Positions 1 through 6,793 of a DNA stretch of 28,463 bases are shown here, one piece after another. Both the position numbers and the translations under genes were made by a program. The first letter of the stretch is position 1; each line of letters opens with the position of its first letter. The notes beneath the pieces are model-generated. The model saw nothing but the letters and a program-made list of their open reading frames with translations. It made no database searches and was not told where the DNA came from. Source of the stretch: a virus; the IMG/VR virus record IMGVR_UViG_3300045975_000174, positions 1-28,463 of that record. One strand, written 5' to 3'.

Positions 1-251
1 TGATGGACCGACTTCCCGGTCGCCAGCGGGATGACGCCCGCCTTGCGTCGATAGCCGCTCCCGTGCACGCCAGCGTGATACTCGCCGTAGCGACGCATGC
101 CGCAGTCGCGCTGCCCGCGGCTGATGGGGGAGTTGGACGTGTACCACAGCGCAGGGAAGCGCGGCTCGGCTGCGCGCGCGGCGTCGCGCCGCATCACCTC
201 AGCGGCGACGTCGTCCAGGGACGGCGGTAGCTCGATCGGTTCGTCAGGCAT
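1..251 (-). CDS. Partial RecB/Cas4-like PD-(D/E)XK nuclease (N-terminal fragment)
   Basis: The frame opens at an ATG (251-249) and runs off the left edge after 83 codons, so only the N-terminus is visible. After an acidic amphipathic start comes the segment RDCGMRRYGEYH, followed about 15 residues later by IPLATGKSVHH. The order Cys, Arg/Lys, aromatic, YH, then PLxTGxxVH resembles the opening of phage RecB/Cas4-like PD-(D/E)XK nucleases, which process recombination or replication ends. The catalytic D/E-x-K residues would lie outside the window, so the family call is an inference. The start overlaps the stop of the upstream 82-residue gene by 8 bases, which implies translational coupling. It could be another DNA-metabolism protein. 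Confidence 0.45.
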   Translation of the reverse strand, partial: MPDEPIELPPSLDDVAAEVMRRDAARAAEPRFPALWYTSNSPISRGQRDCGMRRYGEYHAGVHGSGYRRKAGVIPLATGKSVH

Positions 252-492
252 GATCGTGCGGGACTGTTGACTCGCTGTGCTGATCCTTCGACAGGCTTAC
301 CGGGCCGGCGTCGAAGCGCAGCGGGGGATCGCTGCCGTCGGGGGCGATACGACGTCGCACGATGCCGATCGCGACGGCGGTGTAGGTATCTTCTGCCTTC
401 GGTCCTGGCGGTACCCAGGCACGCACGACGTGCCGGCTCGCGCGCCCGGTCGCCGGCTCCTCAACGAAGATCGTCCCGATGTAGTAGGGCAT
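244..492 (-). CDS. Hypothetical protein, 82 aa, coupled to the nuclease-like gene
   Basis: I do not recognise this family. The product has a hydrophobic start (MPYYIGTIFVEE), a basic middle with VVRAWVPPG, an IGIVRRRI segment and a polar His-containing tail (SKDQHSESTVPHDHA). There are no Cys pairs or membrane spans. GGAG lies about nine bases before the ATG inside a repeated GGA-rich leader, giving good start support. The stop codon overlaps the start of the downstream nuclease-like gene, so the two are probably one translation unit. It diverges from the RepA-like gene across a 229-bp gap that should hold promoters for both. Confidence 0.6.
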   Translation of the reverse strand: MPYYIGTIFVEEPATGRASRHVVRAWVPPGPKAEDTYTAVAIGIVRRRIAPDGSDPPLRFDAGPVSLSKDQHSESTVPHDHA

Positions 493-721
493 TTGCCGCT
501 CCGCGTTCCTCCGCGTCCCGAGTGAGCCACACGGCCTTAGACTGGCGTAGTGTCAGGCCGACTGCAGGTCAGTGTCAAGCACAATGTGCACGTTTTTGCT
601 GAGAAAAAGCGCCAATCTTCTGACGATCGACCGTCAAATCTTTGTCGTTGATCTCCACGTGCGGCGGGTGTAAAGTCGGGCGCCCTTTTTTCGCGGCAGC
701 TCCCCTTCGAACGAGGCGTAC
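493..721. other. Divergent intergenic region between nuclease-like and RepA-like genes
   Basis: The gap of 229 bases separates leftward and rightward genes, so both must be transcribed from here or from further away. The leftward strand has a perfect TTGACA (578-573), but no good -10 box sits 16-18 bases from it. The rightward strand has a better pair, listed separately. Motif GTGTCAR occurs twice (550-556 and 572-578), and a GCACAATGTGC imperfect palindrome lies just to the right. No small gene with a ribosome site was seen. Confidence 0.4.
648..676 (+). promoter_or_regulatory. Candidate promoter for the RepA-like gene
   Basis: TTGATC (648-653) and TAAAGT (671-676) are separated by exactly 17 bases; each matches four of six sigma-70 consensus positions. 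A transcript would start near 683, leaving a leader of about 40 bases before the ATG at 722, where GAGG gives a ribosome site. The match is moderate and no experiment backs it. Confidence 0.4.
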
Positions 722-1669
722 ATGTCGACAGGCGACGGCTCAGCGTTCCTCGACCCTATCCCTGGCATCATCCCCTTCGGCACACTGACAGTTTTCGCGG
801 GCGCTCCTGGCGTGGGCAAGACGGCCATGCTCGCCGACTGGATCCAACGCTGGCGCCAGGGCCGTGAGATATGGGGGTGCAAGACCAACGCGCCGAACCA
901 ATTCGCCTACATCGCCGGCGACCGCCATTGGGCCAGTCATGCCGAATGGTTCGAGGCCGCTGGCTTTCCTGAGATTCCGCACTATTCCATCGTCGACGAT
1001 CTCTCCATTGATCCTGCTGAGTACGCGAATGCCGGCGGTGCGCTCGAATTGTTCGATAAGTGTCTCAATCGTGCCGCTGATGGGTACCCTCCGGTACCCG
1101 GTGCGCTCGTTGTCGTCGATCCGGCCATTCCGTTGTTTATTGCCGGCAATCAGAACAGCCCGCGCGACGTGGCGCGCTCATTGGTGACAATGGCACGCAC
1201 GGCGCGCAAACGCTTGTACACGCTGATCGTCGTGGGACACTTCGGCAAACAGAAGGCGGACGCAAAAGACCAATATTTGCGCCCCCAGGATCGCATCGCG
1301 GGGAGCTACGCATTCTCAGGCTTCAGCGACACACAGATTTACCTGATCGCCCCCGAGGAACAGCGCCCCTTCTACATGCTCGGCTGGAACCCCAGGCATC
1401 AGGCCCCGCAAGAGTTTGCCTGCGCACGCGACACGAAAACCGGCCTGTTCATTCCCTACGACGTCATCGCCGAGGACAAGGTCGCCTCCGAGGTATGGGA
1501 TTGCTTCGAAGCAACCGGCCCGACGACGCGCGCTGTCATCCTCGACCGCGTGCGCGAGCGCCACGGCTACAGCGACGCCACCATCAAGCGCGCCTTGTCC
1601 CGGCTGCTCGACGAGCACCGCATCGCCAAGCTCGGCCGTGGCCGCTACGCAAAGGTCAAGATCCACTAG
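722..1669 (+). CDS. RepA-like AAA+ ATPase / replicative helicase with C-terminal winged helix
   Basis: This is a RecA-fold ATPase of the phage/plasmid RepA type, a hexameric helicase or helicase loader in DNA replication. Walker A is GAPGVGKT at residues 27-34. Walker B is the hydrophobic strand ALVVVDP near 128-134. A later strand, LIVVGHFGK (168-176), and the AGSYAFSGFSD stretch (193-203) match the sensor/arginine region typical of the family. The last 60 residues (EVWDCFEATGPTTRAVILD to the end) read as a winged helix, which may touch DNA or a partner. At 315 aa it is normal for RepA-like proteins. GAGG about six bases upstream supports the ATG. It stands alone on the plus strand in the left arm, next to a repeat cluster that could be its origin. 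Confidence 0.85.
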   Translation: MSTGDGSAFLDPIPGIIPFGTLTVFAGAPGVGKTAMLADWIQRWRQGREIWGCKTNAPNQFAYIAGDRHWASHAEWFEAAGFPEIPHYSIVDDLSIDPAEYANAGGALELFDKCLNRAADGYPPVPGALVVVDPAIPLFIAGNQNSPRDVARSLVTMARTARKRLYTLIVVGHFGKQKADAKDQYLRPQDRIAGSYAFSGFSDTQIYLIAPEEQRPFYMLGWNPRHQAPQEFACARDTKTGLFIPYDVIAEDKVASEVWDCFEATGPTTRAVILDRVRERHGYSDATIKRALSRLLDEHRIAKLGRGRYAKVKIH

Positions 1670-1680
1670 AAAGCGAAAGG

Positions 1681-1707
1681 CCCCCTGTGGCTGAATGACA
1701 CAGGGGG
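1681..1707. terminator. Strong hairpin after the RepA-like gene
   Basis: CCCCCTGTG (1681-1689) pairs perfectly with CACAGGGGG (1699-1707) across a 9-nt loop, starting 12 bases after the stop codon. There is no T-run on either side, so it is not a classic intrinsic terminator. Its position between convergent genes suits transcription termination or end stabilisation. Confidence 0.5.
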
Positions 1708-1716
1708 AGGATCTGA

Positions 1717-1886
1717 TGACCCTATGGTACCTAAGTGCCGTAGACACCTACAAATAACTAGTACTAACAACGCTGAGCCAATCGTGACCCTAATGACCCT
1801 AACTCGGGTCATGGCTCACGTTAGGGTCAGGGTAGGTGAGCCGAGTTAAGTCTAGTGCAGTCAATGGGATAACCCACAAAGGGTCA
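1717..1886. repeat. Nested TGACCCTAA direct and inverted repeats; candidate origin
   Basis: TGACCCTA occurs at 1717-1724 and TGACCCTAA at 1785-1793 and again, immediately adjacent, at 1794-1802. The inverted form GTTAGGGTCA is at 1820-1829 and forms a perfect 10-bp inverted repeat with 1794-1803. Shorter GGGTCA copies lie at 1806-1811 and 1881-1886. A second interleaved set is TGAGCC (1774), GGCTCA (1813) and TGAGCC (1837), plus AACTCGG (1801-1807) against CCGAGTT (1841-1847). The 1740-1775 stretch is more AT-rich than its surroundings. The gap lies between convergent genes, where promoters are not expected, and beside a RepA-like helicase, so an iteron-type origin is the leading inference. 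Confidence 0.5.
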
Positions 1887-1939
1887 TAGTTTTGGGGGGT
1901 GTCAGGGGGCGAAAACGGAGGCGAAGGTGGACTTTCGCC

Positions 1940-2296
1940 TCAGTCTTGTCCTCGTCGAGGCCGGCCAACCGAGCCGGTACCGCGTCGGTTCCCTGGCGAA
2001 CAGATCGAGCAGATCCGGCTGCCGTTGGCCTGTTTCTTCAGCCGGCGCTCCAGCGCAAAGGCGTCCTCCGCGCTCGCGCAATCCCAGACGTCAGCCAGGA
2101 TGAACGTCCCGCCTGCCTTGCGTAAGGCCCGCATGAGTACGGCCGGCCGCCCGTACCGACTGTCGCCGCGGTGCGCGGCCAGGCGCTGCTCCAGCGGCTG
2201 CGTCGACACGCCGAGGTAATGGCGGGCGTGCTGGTACGGGTTGTGCGCGAAGCACAGCAGGTAGACGAAGGCCGGCGCGTCGCCGTTGTCGCTCAT
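1940..2296 (-). CDS. GIY-YIG-like nuclease domain protein
   Basis: The N-terminal VYLLCF (11-16) and HYLGV (26-30) correspond to the two strands of a GIY-YIG fold. RLAAHRGDS (38-46) supplies the Arg and His region, and ALERRLKK (81-88) carries the conserved Glu. The catalytic GIY and YIG triplets are degenerate (VYL, YLG), as in many small free-standing members. The family cleaves DNA, often as homing, repair or host-genome-degrading enzymes; the target here is unknown. GAGG just before the ATG is a good ribosome site. It is the last gene of the leftward operon, and the C-terminal 20 residues are basic and probably disordered. Confidence 0.7.
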   Translation of the reverse strand: MSDNGDAPAFVYLLCFAHNPYQHARHYLGVSTQPLEQRLAAHRGDSRYGRPAVLMRALRKAGGTFILADVWDCASAEDAFALERRLKKQANGSRICSICSPGNRRGTGSVGRPRRGQD

Positions 2297-2302
2297 GGTT
2301 CC

Positions 2303-2536
2303 TCAGTACAGCTGCCGGGTGATGATCTCATTGCTGCAGGCACGCAGGCGCCGCCGATCAGCTCGCAGCCCGTGTCGCATGATCGGCGTACGCTCCCAGT
2401 CGAACGCCTGCGCGGCCAGCTCGCGCAGCTCATGCCCGTCCCAATCCTCGGGCCAGCGGTCCGACTGTGCGAGTAGATGATCGCGGACCTGATTGACGAA
2501 GGTACGCAGGAGCCGGCGCTGTTGTGAACGTGTCAT
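2303..2536 (-). CDS. Hypothetical protein, 77 aa, basic helical
   Basis: I do not recognise this family. The product is Arg-rich and predicted mostly helical: RSQQRRLLRTFVNQVRDHLLAQ, then WPEDWDGHELRELAAQAFDWERT. There are no Cys pairs. The start is well supported, with GGAGGA five bases upstream of an ATG that overlaps the preceding stop as ATGA. It ends six bases before the GIY-YIG gene start. The charge pattern would suit nucleic-acid or protein binding, but that is only a guess. Confidence 0.65.
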   Translation of the reverse strand: MTRSQQRRLLRTFVNQVRDHLLAQSDRWPEDWDGHELRELAAQAFDWERTPIMRHGLRADRRRLRACSNEIITRQLY

Positions 2537-2739
2537 GTAGTCCTCCGACCGATGTAGTCCTCCGGTACACCTTCCGCCCGGCGGTCTAGTTCAATTTCGA
2601 GCTGTTCAAGCGCCTTTTGTAAACGCTCCCGATCCTTGTCGGTGTCGGCGTGATGCTCAGTCGCGCCGACGTCGTAGAAATTGCTGATGAGACGAGCTGT
2701 GATCCGACAGGCTAGGCGCTTCGCGTCCCTTTGGGTCAC
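2533..2739 (-). CDS. Hypothetical protein, 68 aa, with helical Glu/Arg-rich half
   Basis: Function unknown. I chose the GTG at 2739 because GGAGGA lies nine bases upstream and because the GTGA overlap with the upstream gene matches the pattern of the whole operon; the longer open frame has no ribosome site. The protein begins with a basic helix (TQRDAKRLACRITARLISNFY) and continues with a DTDKDRERLQKALEQLEIEL segment that looks like a short coiled coil. It could dimerise. Confidence 0.6.
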   Translation of the reverse strand: MTQRDAKRLACRITARLISNFYDVGATEHHADTDKDRERLQKALEQLEIELDRRAEGVPEDYIGRRTT

Positions 2740-2987
2740 TGCGTGCGATCCTCCGTGAATACGATCTTGCCCATGACAAGCGCCAGCTCGATCCCGACCA
2801 CGTCGAACCGGTCGCACTCCGAACACCGATAACCCTCCGCGTCAGGCTCGACGAAGCCGCTTGACGCCGTCACTGCGCCGCATGTCAGGCACAGCCCTTC
2901 GTTGTCCTCACACGCGTTGACGTACGCATGCTCGGGCATCACGACTACTTGCACGCCGTCGACGATTGACCAGTTCGACCGGGTCAT
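2736..2987 (-). CDS. Small zinc-ribbon protein, 83 aa
   Basis: Two Cys knuckles are visible: CLTCG and, about 20 residues later, CSECD, a classic C-x2-C...C-x2-C zinc ribbon. A beta-rich N-terminus (IVDGVQVVVMPEHAYV) and a hydrophobic C-terminus (VVGIELALVMGKIVF) flank it. The start at 2987 gives an ATGA overlap with the upstream gene; the longer frame adds 36 basic, low-complexity residues that look out of frame. No enzyme motif is seen. Small zinc ribbons in phage early operons often bind nucleic acid or host proteins, but the partner is unknown. Confidence 0.65.
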   Translation of the reverse strand: MTRSNWSIVDGVQVVVMPEHAYVNACEDNEGLCLTCGAVTASSGFVEPDAEGYRCSECDRFDVVGIELALVMGKIVFTEDRTQ

Positions 2988-3220
2988 AGCGGCCGGTACC
3001 GTCGATCGCGTCGTAGGCACGCCTGGCACGTTGGGCGCTCGGCTGTGTCGCCGGCCAGCGGATCGGCGAGTGATTCGAGCTGGACGCGCCCGCACAGGAC
3101 GCGCACCTCGACGCCGTCGTCGTCCACTTCTACGGCATGCGATAACATCCGGTGCGGGTAGGTACGACTGCGCAGGCCACGGTACACAGCGCCGAGTAAG
3201 ACGCGCGTTTCGATGTTCAT
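2984..3220 (-). CDS. Small Cys-knuckle protein, 78 aa
   Basis: Unknown family. The chosen ATG (3220-3218) overlaps the upstream stop as ATGA, and the open frame upstream of it looks like non-coding shadow. The middle holds a beta-like HAVEVDDDGVEVRVLCGRV strand pair. Cysteines at CGR and C-x2-C (TCQAC) about 25 residues later could bind one zinc. The C-terminus is basic (LRRDRRYRPL). Confidence 0.65.
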   Translation of the reverse strand: MNIETRVLLGAVYRGLRSRTYPHRMLSHAVEVDDDGVEVRVLCGRVQLESLADPLAGDTAERPTCQACLRRDRRYRPL

Positions 3221-3429
3221 CGCGTCGCCGCTTGTCGGGCCAGGTTCGGCGTGGTACCGGTACCGTACAAGCCTGTACGCCGGTACAGTGCGGACCATGT
3301 GCCGAGATTGCAGCAGTACTCCCAGCCCTGGCGATCGAAGCCGAGGCCGTTCGGCCAGATCCGCCCGTTGACTAGGTGCGCCTCGCGTACGACGGCGACG
3401 CGGTCTAAACGTGTGCGATCGTCGACCAT
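3217..3429 (-). CDS. Hypothetical protein, 70 aa, Tyr/Trp-rich
   Basis: No recognisable family. The aromatic core RIWPNGLGFDRQGWEYCC, followed by NLGTWSALYRR, suggests a small folded domain rather than a random frame. A vicinal CC pair is present, but there is no C-x2-C knuckle. The start lies one base after the upstream stop, and its own stop overlaps the next start as ATGA. The coding DNA around 3250-3295 is packed with GTAC, including two adjacent GGTACC sites. Confidence 0.6.
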   Translation of the reverse strand: MVDDRTRLDRVAVVREAHLVNGRIWPNGLGFDRQGWEYCCNLGTWSALYRRTGLYGTGTTPNLARQAATR

Positions 3430-3430
3430 G

Positions 3431-3640
3431 CTAGTACTCCTTCAAGGCTTCGCCGCGCTGCAGCTTTGCCAGCTCGGCCGGCCGTAACTGCCTGCAGCAG
3501 CGTTGTGTCTGCTGGCGCTGTCGCCCGTGCTTGACGCAGTAGACGTACCCTTTGGCGTCGATGTAGGCGACAGGGTCAGTGCAGCCCCTGACCATGTCGC
3601 ACGTGAGTACCGCCGGCGCGGTTGTCGTGTTGTCGCTCAT
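3431..3640 (-). CDS. Small zinc-finger-like protein (C-x5-C...C-x2-H), 69 aa
   Basis: The motif LTCDMVRGCTDPVAYID, followed by GYVYCVKHG, gives three Cys and one His in C-x5-C...C-x2-H order. This pattern is shared by many tiny phage proteins that appear to bind one zinc. The tail is Arg/Gln-rich (RQRQQTQRCCRQLR), then a helix (AELAKLQRGEALKEY). The ATGA overlap with the upstream stop decides the start at 3640; the longer frame lacks a ribosome site. Role unknown. Confidence 0.65.
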   Translation of the reverse strand: MSDNTTTAPAVLTCDMVRGCTDPVAYIDAKGYVYCVKHGRQRQQTQRCCRQLRPAELAKLQRGEALKEY

Positions 3641-3957
3641 CGCTTCTGCTTCGCCTCCCAGTACGGATCGAACTTGAACGCCACGTCGTACCAGATCCCT
3701 CCCTCGACCTGATTGGTAAAGGACGGCGCCGACCAACCACCAGGCGTTATCCCGTGCGCTTTCAACAGCTCGCGTACCTGCTGCGTTGCCGGCAGGTACA
3801 GATCGCTGTAATGGCTCGCGTAAGGGATCCCGAGGCGTACGACAGCCCGGTACAGTGATTCACCCTCGATCAGCCCCTGCGCGCGCCGGTTGGCCTGGCA
3901 ATCGGGATCGGGGCAGCTCGGGCCATCGGGACAGACGTTATCGACCTGGCCGGCCAT
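3637..3957 (-). CDS. Hypothetical protein, 106 aa, N-terminal Cys cluster
   Basis: Unknown. The N-terminus VCPDGPSCPDPDCQANR has three Cys within 12 residues, compatible with a metal knuckle. The middle is helical (LYRAVVRLGIPYASHY; TQQVRELLKAHGI), and the C-terminus is aromatic (GGIWYDVAFKFDPYWEAKQKR). It starts one base inside the stop of the upstream gene (TAATG) and ends with an ATGA overlap, so it is co-translated with both neighbours. Confidence 0.65.
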   Translation of the reverse strand: MAGQVDNVCPDGPSCPDPDCQANRRAQGLIEGESLYRAVVRLGIPYASHYSDLYLPATQQVRELLKAHGITPGGWSAPSFTNQVEGGIWYDVAFKFDPYWEAKQKR

Positions 3958-4436
3958 TACAAACCCCCCTTGATATGGCGTGCGCAGGCGCCGATCAGAA
4001 TCTCTAGGTACCGCTTGCGATCGTCGCCGTAGACGTCATCGATCCCGGTCAACGGCTTTGCCAGGTCGATCAAGGCTTGCTCTGTGCGCATTAGCAGCGT
4101 TTCCGCTGTCAGCGCGGGGCAGTGTCCCTTAGGCCCCTTGAACCCGTGCGCGCGGTGCGCCTGATCGCACTCCTCGAAGTAGGCCGCTACGCCGGCCTCA
4201 TCGGTGCACATGTACAGCTGATCAGGCTTTTCGATCGGTGTGCCGCGGCGCTCGCCACGGCTCAAGCCGTCGACGAAGGTATAGCGCGCGAAGATCGGCA
4301 GGATGTACGCGTCGACGCGCTCGCGCTCGACCTGCGCGAAGGCGCGCGCCATGAGTACGGCTTTTGCCGCCGGCGCGCAATCCTTCGCCCATTGCTTGAA
4401 TTGCGGTAACGTCGGCCTCGGGTGTGTACCTATCAT
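3957..4436 (-). CDS. Hypothetical protein, 159 aa, mostly helical
   Basis: I do not recognise a characterised family. The product is one of the larger ones in the operon and reads as a globular helical protein: FKQWAKDCAPAAKAVLMARAFAQVERERVDAYI, then FEECDQAHRAHGFKGPKGHCP, then ETLLMRTEQALIDLAKPL. The Cys and His in ECDQAHRAHG and KGHCP might bind metal, but the spacing is not diagnostic. The start at 4436 is set by AAAGGA upstream and an ATGA overlap with the preceding stop. Confidence 0.65.
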   Translation of the reverse strand: MIGTHPRPTLPQFKQWAKDCAPAAKAVLMARAFAQVERERVDAYILPIFARYTFVDGLSRGERRGTPIEKPDQLYMCTDEAGVAAYFEECDQAHRAHGFKGPKGHCPALTAETLLMRTEQALIDLAKPLTGIDDVYGDDRKRYLEILIGACARHIKGGL

Positions 4437-4714
4437 CGGCGGATCGTCCTTTCGTGTGTGTCGAGGCAGTCGGGGCAAGTACAATGTGGATCCTGGCGCT
4501 CGTGTTCCTGCTGCGCTTCGTACGCTGCGCGGATGCTGTCGGCCACTTCGGCGCACTCAGTACCGATCTCCGCAAGTGGATTGCAGAGCAAGTGCGCGAC
4601 GCGGCTGCAGACGGTGTGCGACTCCTGATCGAGTACGATCGGGCCGTCGTGATTGATGCGTATACGGTACAGCTGGGTATCGCCGATACGCTCGACACGT
4701 GCAGTAAGGATCAA
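4433..4714 (-). CDS. Hypothetical protein, 93 aa, TTG start, C-terminal Cys knuckle
   Basis: Unknown family. The only start that fits the operon pattern is TTG at 4714, overlapping the upstream stop as TTGA with GGGGCG about seven bases before it. The N-terminal half is beta-like (ILTARVERIGDTQLYRIRIN). The centre is helical (VAHLLCNPLAEIGTECAEVADSIRAAYEAQ). The end has HCTCPDCLDTHER, a C-x-C-x2-C...H cluster suited to one zinc. The rare start may lower its dose relative to its neighbours. Confidence 0.6.
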   Translation of the reverse strand: MILTARVERIGDTQLYRIRINHDGPIVLDQESHTVCSRVAHLLCNPLAEIGTECAEVADSIRAAYEAQQEHERQDPHCTCPDCLDTHERTIRR

Positions 4715-5070
4715 CGTCGGCGCCCCATGTAATGCCCGCGCCCGTCCAGGCCGTAATCCTCACAATCGTGCACGATCAAGAAACCCAATTCCCGCGTATT
4801 GATAATGCACGCGTTTTGCCTGCGCTCGATTGGCCGGCCGCCGACGATCAGCGGCGTAAGGTCGGCCGGTGTGGCGTGTTCGGGATTCTCCCGCAGGCAG
4901 AACAACCCCCACAGCGCCGACGTCGACGTATAGACGTATTGCGTGTACCCGAGGAAGCGCGCGATACGCTCGCCGATTCTGTGATCGGCCTCCGACCATT
5001 CGAGCATGGTCAGCGTTTCCACTTCGCGCGCGTTGCCATCGCGCGCCGGCTTTGGCTTTGCCTTGCTCAC
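4711..5070 (-). CDS. Hypothetical protein, 119 aa, GTG start
   Basis: No family recognised. GGAGGT six bases before a GTG (5070), and a GTGA overlap with the upstream stop, fix the start. After a basic leader (SKAKPKPARDGNAREVE) comes a globular part with ADHRIGERIARFLGYTQYVYTS, ALWGLFCLRENPEHA and ELGFLIVHDCEDYGLDG. The last segment, with Asp, Glu and His after a hydrophobic strand, could be a metal site, but no known catalytic signature is met. Confidence 0.6.
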   Translation of the reverse strand: MSKAKPKPARDGNAREVETLTMLEWSEADHRIGERIARFLGYTQYVYTSTSALWGLFCLRENPEHATPADLTPLIVGGRPIERRQNACIINTRELGFLIVHDCEDYGLDGRGHYMGRRR

Positions 5071-5534
5071 GGTTGTACCTCCACCTTTGCCAGCTGTTGA
5101 CGGATTGACCGCGATAAGGGCGCGCAGCGCCCGACGCGCGCGCCGTCCGCGATCAGCTTGTCCGCGCGACGTTTCGCGCGCGTTGCCCATTCGGGCGTAC
5201 CAATCGCCGGCGCACGGCCGCGGAAGTACAAACGCTCGCGCCGCCACATGGCGCGCAGCTCGGCCAGGATCGGCGGCTTTGGTGCCGGCCCTAACGCCTC
5301 AGCGAAGGCGCGCAGCTCGGGCGACATACGCGCGCGCATGAAAAAGGCATAATCGGCGGCCGGCGCTGTCCGCTTGTAGTGCGCAAACACTTCCGCCGAC
5401 GTCATAGCGGCCAGGTCCGGCGCCTGGCCGGCGCTGTCAGCCGGTACCGCCGGCGCCGGCGTACGCTTGGCTGCCGGCCAGCGCCGGCCGCACGTCGGAC
5501 AGCATGCGGCGCCCTTCCCGTTTCCGTTACTCAT
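5067..5534 (-). CDS. Hypothetical protein, 155 aa, N-terminal CPTC knuckle
   Basis: The ATG at 5534 overlaps the upstream stop as ATGA; the longer frame begins at a TTG without a ribosome site and looks spurious. The N-terminus has CCPTCGRRW, a single knuckle of the kind that needs a partner or dimer to hold zinc. A Pro/Ala-rich linker follows. The rest is basic and helical, with AEVFAHYKRTAPAADYAFFM, ILAELRAMWRRERLYFRG and TRAKRRADKLIADG. This suggests nucleic-acid binding; no enzyme motif is visible. Confidence 0.6.
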   Translation of the reverse strand: MSNGNGKGAACCPTCGRRWPAAKRTPAPAVPADSAGQAPDLAAMTSAEVFAHYKRTAPAADYAFFMRARMSPELRAFAEALGPAPKPPILAELRAMWRRERLYFRGRAPAIGTPEWATRAKRRADKLIADGARVGRCAPLSRSIRQQLAKVEVQP

Positions 5535-5968
5535 GCGCGGATCCATCCTTCCGCCTTTAGGTACTTCTCCCAGTACCCTTGATTGTTCCAGCGCGTTTGT
5601 ATGCCCTTGCGCACCTTCGGACAGGGTACCGGGTAATCGTCGATGTACTCCGCGCAGGCGGAATAGTCGATCGCCAGGTAGCACCGGGAGAAGGTACCAA
5701 CCGACAGGCAATAATTCCCCTGTCCGCGGTCCTGCAGCTCGGCGTACCCATGCGCCGCGATTGCCTCAGCTAAATCAGGCATAGGCCGATACGGATCGGC
5801 GGTAACCCGTACCACCTTGTAATAGTTGGCGTGCATTTCAGGCACGTTGTACCCGGCGTACTGTGCGCGCACATAGTACGCCTGGCCGATACGTACCAGC
5901 TGAGAACCTACGCCGGCGTATGGCAGGTTCGCGCGTTGAATAGTCGACCGATCGGTACTGGTACTCAT
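5531..5968 (-). CDS. Hypothetical protein, 145 aa, Tyr-rich beta protein
   Basis: Unknown function. The start at 5968 is set by the ATGA overlap with the upstream gene. The first half is beta-rich and very tyrosine-rich: GSQLVRIGQAYYVRAQYAGYNV, then MHANYYKVVRVTADPYRPM. The second half has GNYCLSVGTFSRCYLAIDYSACAEYIDDYPVP and ends in a C-terminal NNQGYWEKYLKAEGWIRA helix. Four Cys are present but not paired as knuckles. The fold could be a small OB or SH3-like barrel, which is only a guess. Confidence 0.6.
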   Translation of the reverse strand: MSTSTDRSTIQRANLPYAGVGSQLVRIGQAYYVRAQYAGYNVPEMHANYYKVVRVTADPYRPMPDLAEAIAAHGYAELQDRGQGNYCLSVGTFSRCYLAIDYSACAEYIDDYPVPCPKVRKGIQTRWNNQGYWEKYLKAEGWIRA

Positions 5969-6339
5969 AGCTGATTCGTTTCGGCCTGGTACTCGGCCGC
6001 CTCTTGACACGTGACGCACGCCTCGCCAATCGCGACAAGATCGCCACATTCGAAGCATTCCACGGCCGGACGCGTCTCAGCCACTACGGCCGCCTGGCCG
6101 GCCGTATCAGGGATCAGCGCGCAGCCTTCAGGCTCGGAAAATTCGTACTCGGGTAACCCTGTGCGGCCGATCGTATGGGTTACCTCATGGCCTGTCTTGC
6201 GCCGGCGCCGAGCCAGGCGCACGATCGCGCGTATAGCCTGGCTGCGGTCTAACCCTGTGTCGATGTCGTACGCCATGCCGCAATAGGCGTACATAACAAC
6301 CTTGTATGTACCTGTCGGTACTGTGTGTTTGGTCCGCAT
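5965..6339 (-). CDS. Zinc-ribbon protein with N-terminal beta domain, 124 aa
   Basis: The C-terminal CFECGDLVAIGEACVTC gives C-x2-C...C-x2-C, a clear zinc ribbon. The N-terminal part (GTYKVVMYAYCGMAYDIDTG) and a basic helix (SQAIRAIVRLARRRRKTGHE) suggest a separate small domain able to contact nucleic acid. It starts four bases after the stop of the upstream gene and ends overlapping the next start as ATGA. Family not recognised. Confidence 0.65.
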   Translation of the reverse strand: MRTKHTVPTGTYKVVMYAYCGMAYDIDTGLDRSQAIRAIVRLARRRRKTGHEVTHTIGRTGLPEYEFSEPEGCALIPDTAGQAAVVAETRPAVECFECGDLVAIGEACVTCQEAAEYQAETNQL

Positions 6340-6343
6340 TGCC

Positions 6344-6793
6344 TTACCTCATGGCCTGGCAGGCTTCGCAGTAGCGTAATTGCGTCCGAGGCGTACCGCA
6401 CGTATGCAAGGGCGCCGGCGCTGGTAACAGTTTGGGCATATCGTCCGGATGTACCAGTACCGTAAATCCGCGATCCTTCCCGCAAAAGATCGATCGTTCG
6501 ATCGCGATAACGCCAGGCACTAGCGGTACGTCGCCGATCGGCAGGTTGTACGGGTTACCCTGCTGCTGTCTGTTCTCAGGTTTCAACAGCTGATCCGAGG
6601 TATAGACCGTTGAACCGTCTACGCTCGCAAACTGGACGTACGTCCGGCTACCGCCGTCCCAATAATCGTGCACGCGTACTGTCTGGCAGGTCCGGATCCG
6701 CACAGGTAGCCGGCCGCGGTAATCCCTGTACAGCTGTTTGCAGAACCTGCCTAGCTTGCTATTCAACGGTATCGTAAGCGTAGTGTTTCCCAT
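6344..6793 (-). CDS. Hypothetical protein, 149 aa, beta-rich with C-terminal Cys knuckle
   Basis: GGGAG upstream of the ATG at 6793 supports the start; 32 untranslated bases separate it from the upstream gene, one of the few real gaps in the operon. The body is beta-rich: NTTLTIPLNSKLGRF, RLPVRIRTCQTVRVHDYWD, TYVQFASVDGSTVYT and DRGFTVLVHPDDM. The end, TCGTPRTQLRYCEACQAMR, is a C-x10-C-x2-C cluster that could hold a zinc ion. Function unknown. Confidence 0.6.
   Translation of the reverse strand: MGNTTLTIPLNSKLGRFCKQLYRDYRGRLPVRIRTCQTVRVHDYWDGGSRTYVQFASVDGSTVYTSDQLLKPENRQQQGNPYNLPIGDVPLVPGVIAIERSIFCGKDRGFTVLVHPDDMPKLLPAPAPLHTCGTPRTQLRYCEACQAMR

Noticed and set aside
3-230. 75-codon plus-strand frame at the left edge
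   Set aside because: It is the complement of the better-supported nuclease-like gene that overlaps its neighbour in the operon manner.
1681-1707. Hairpin as a standard rho-independent terminator
   Set aside because: No T-run on either strand; kept only as a probable terminator by position.
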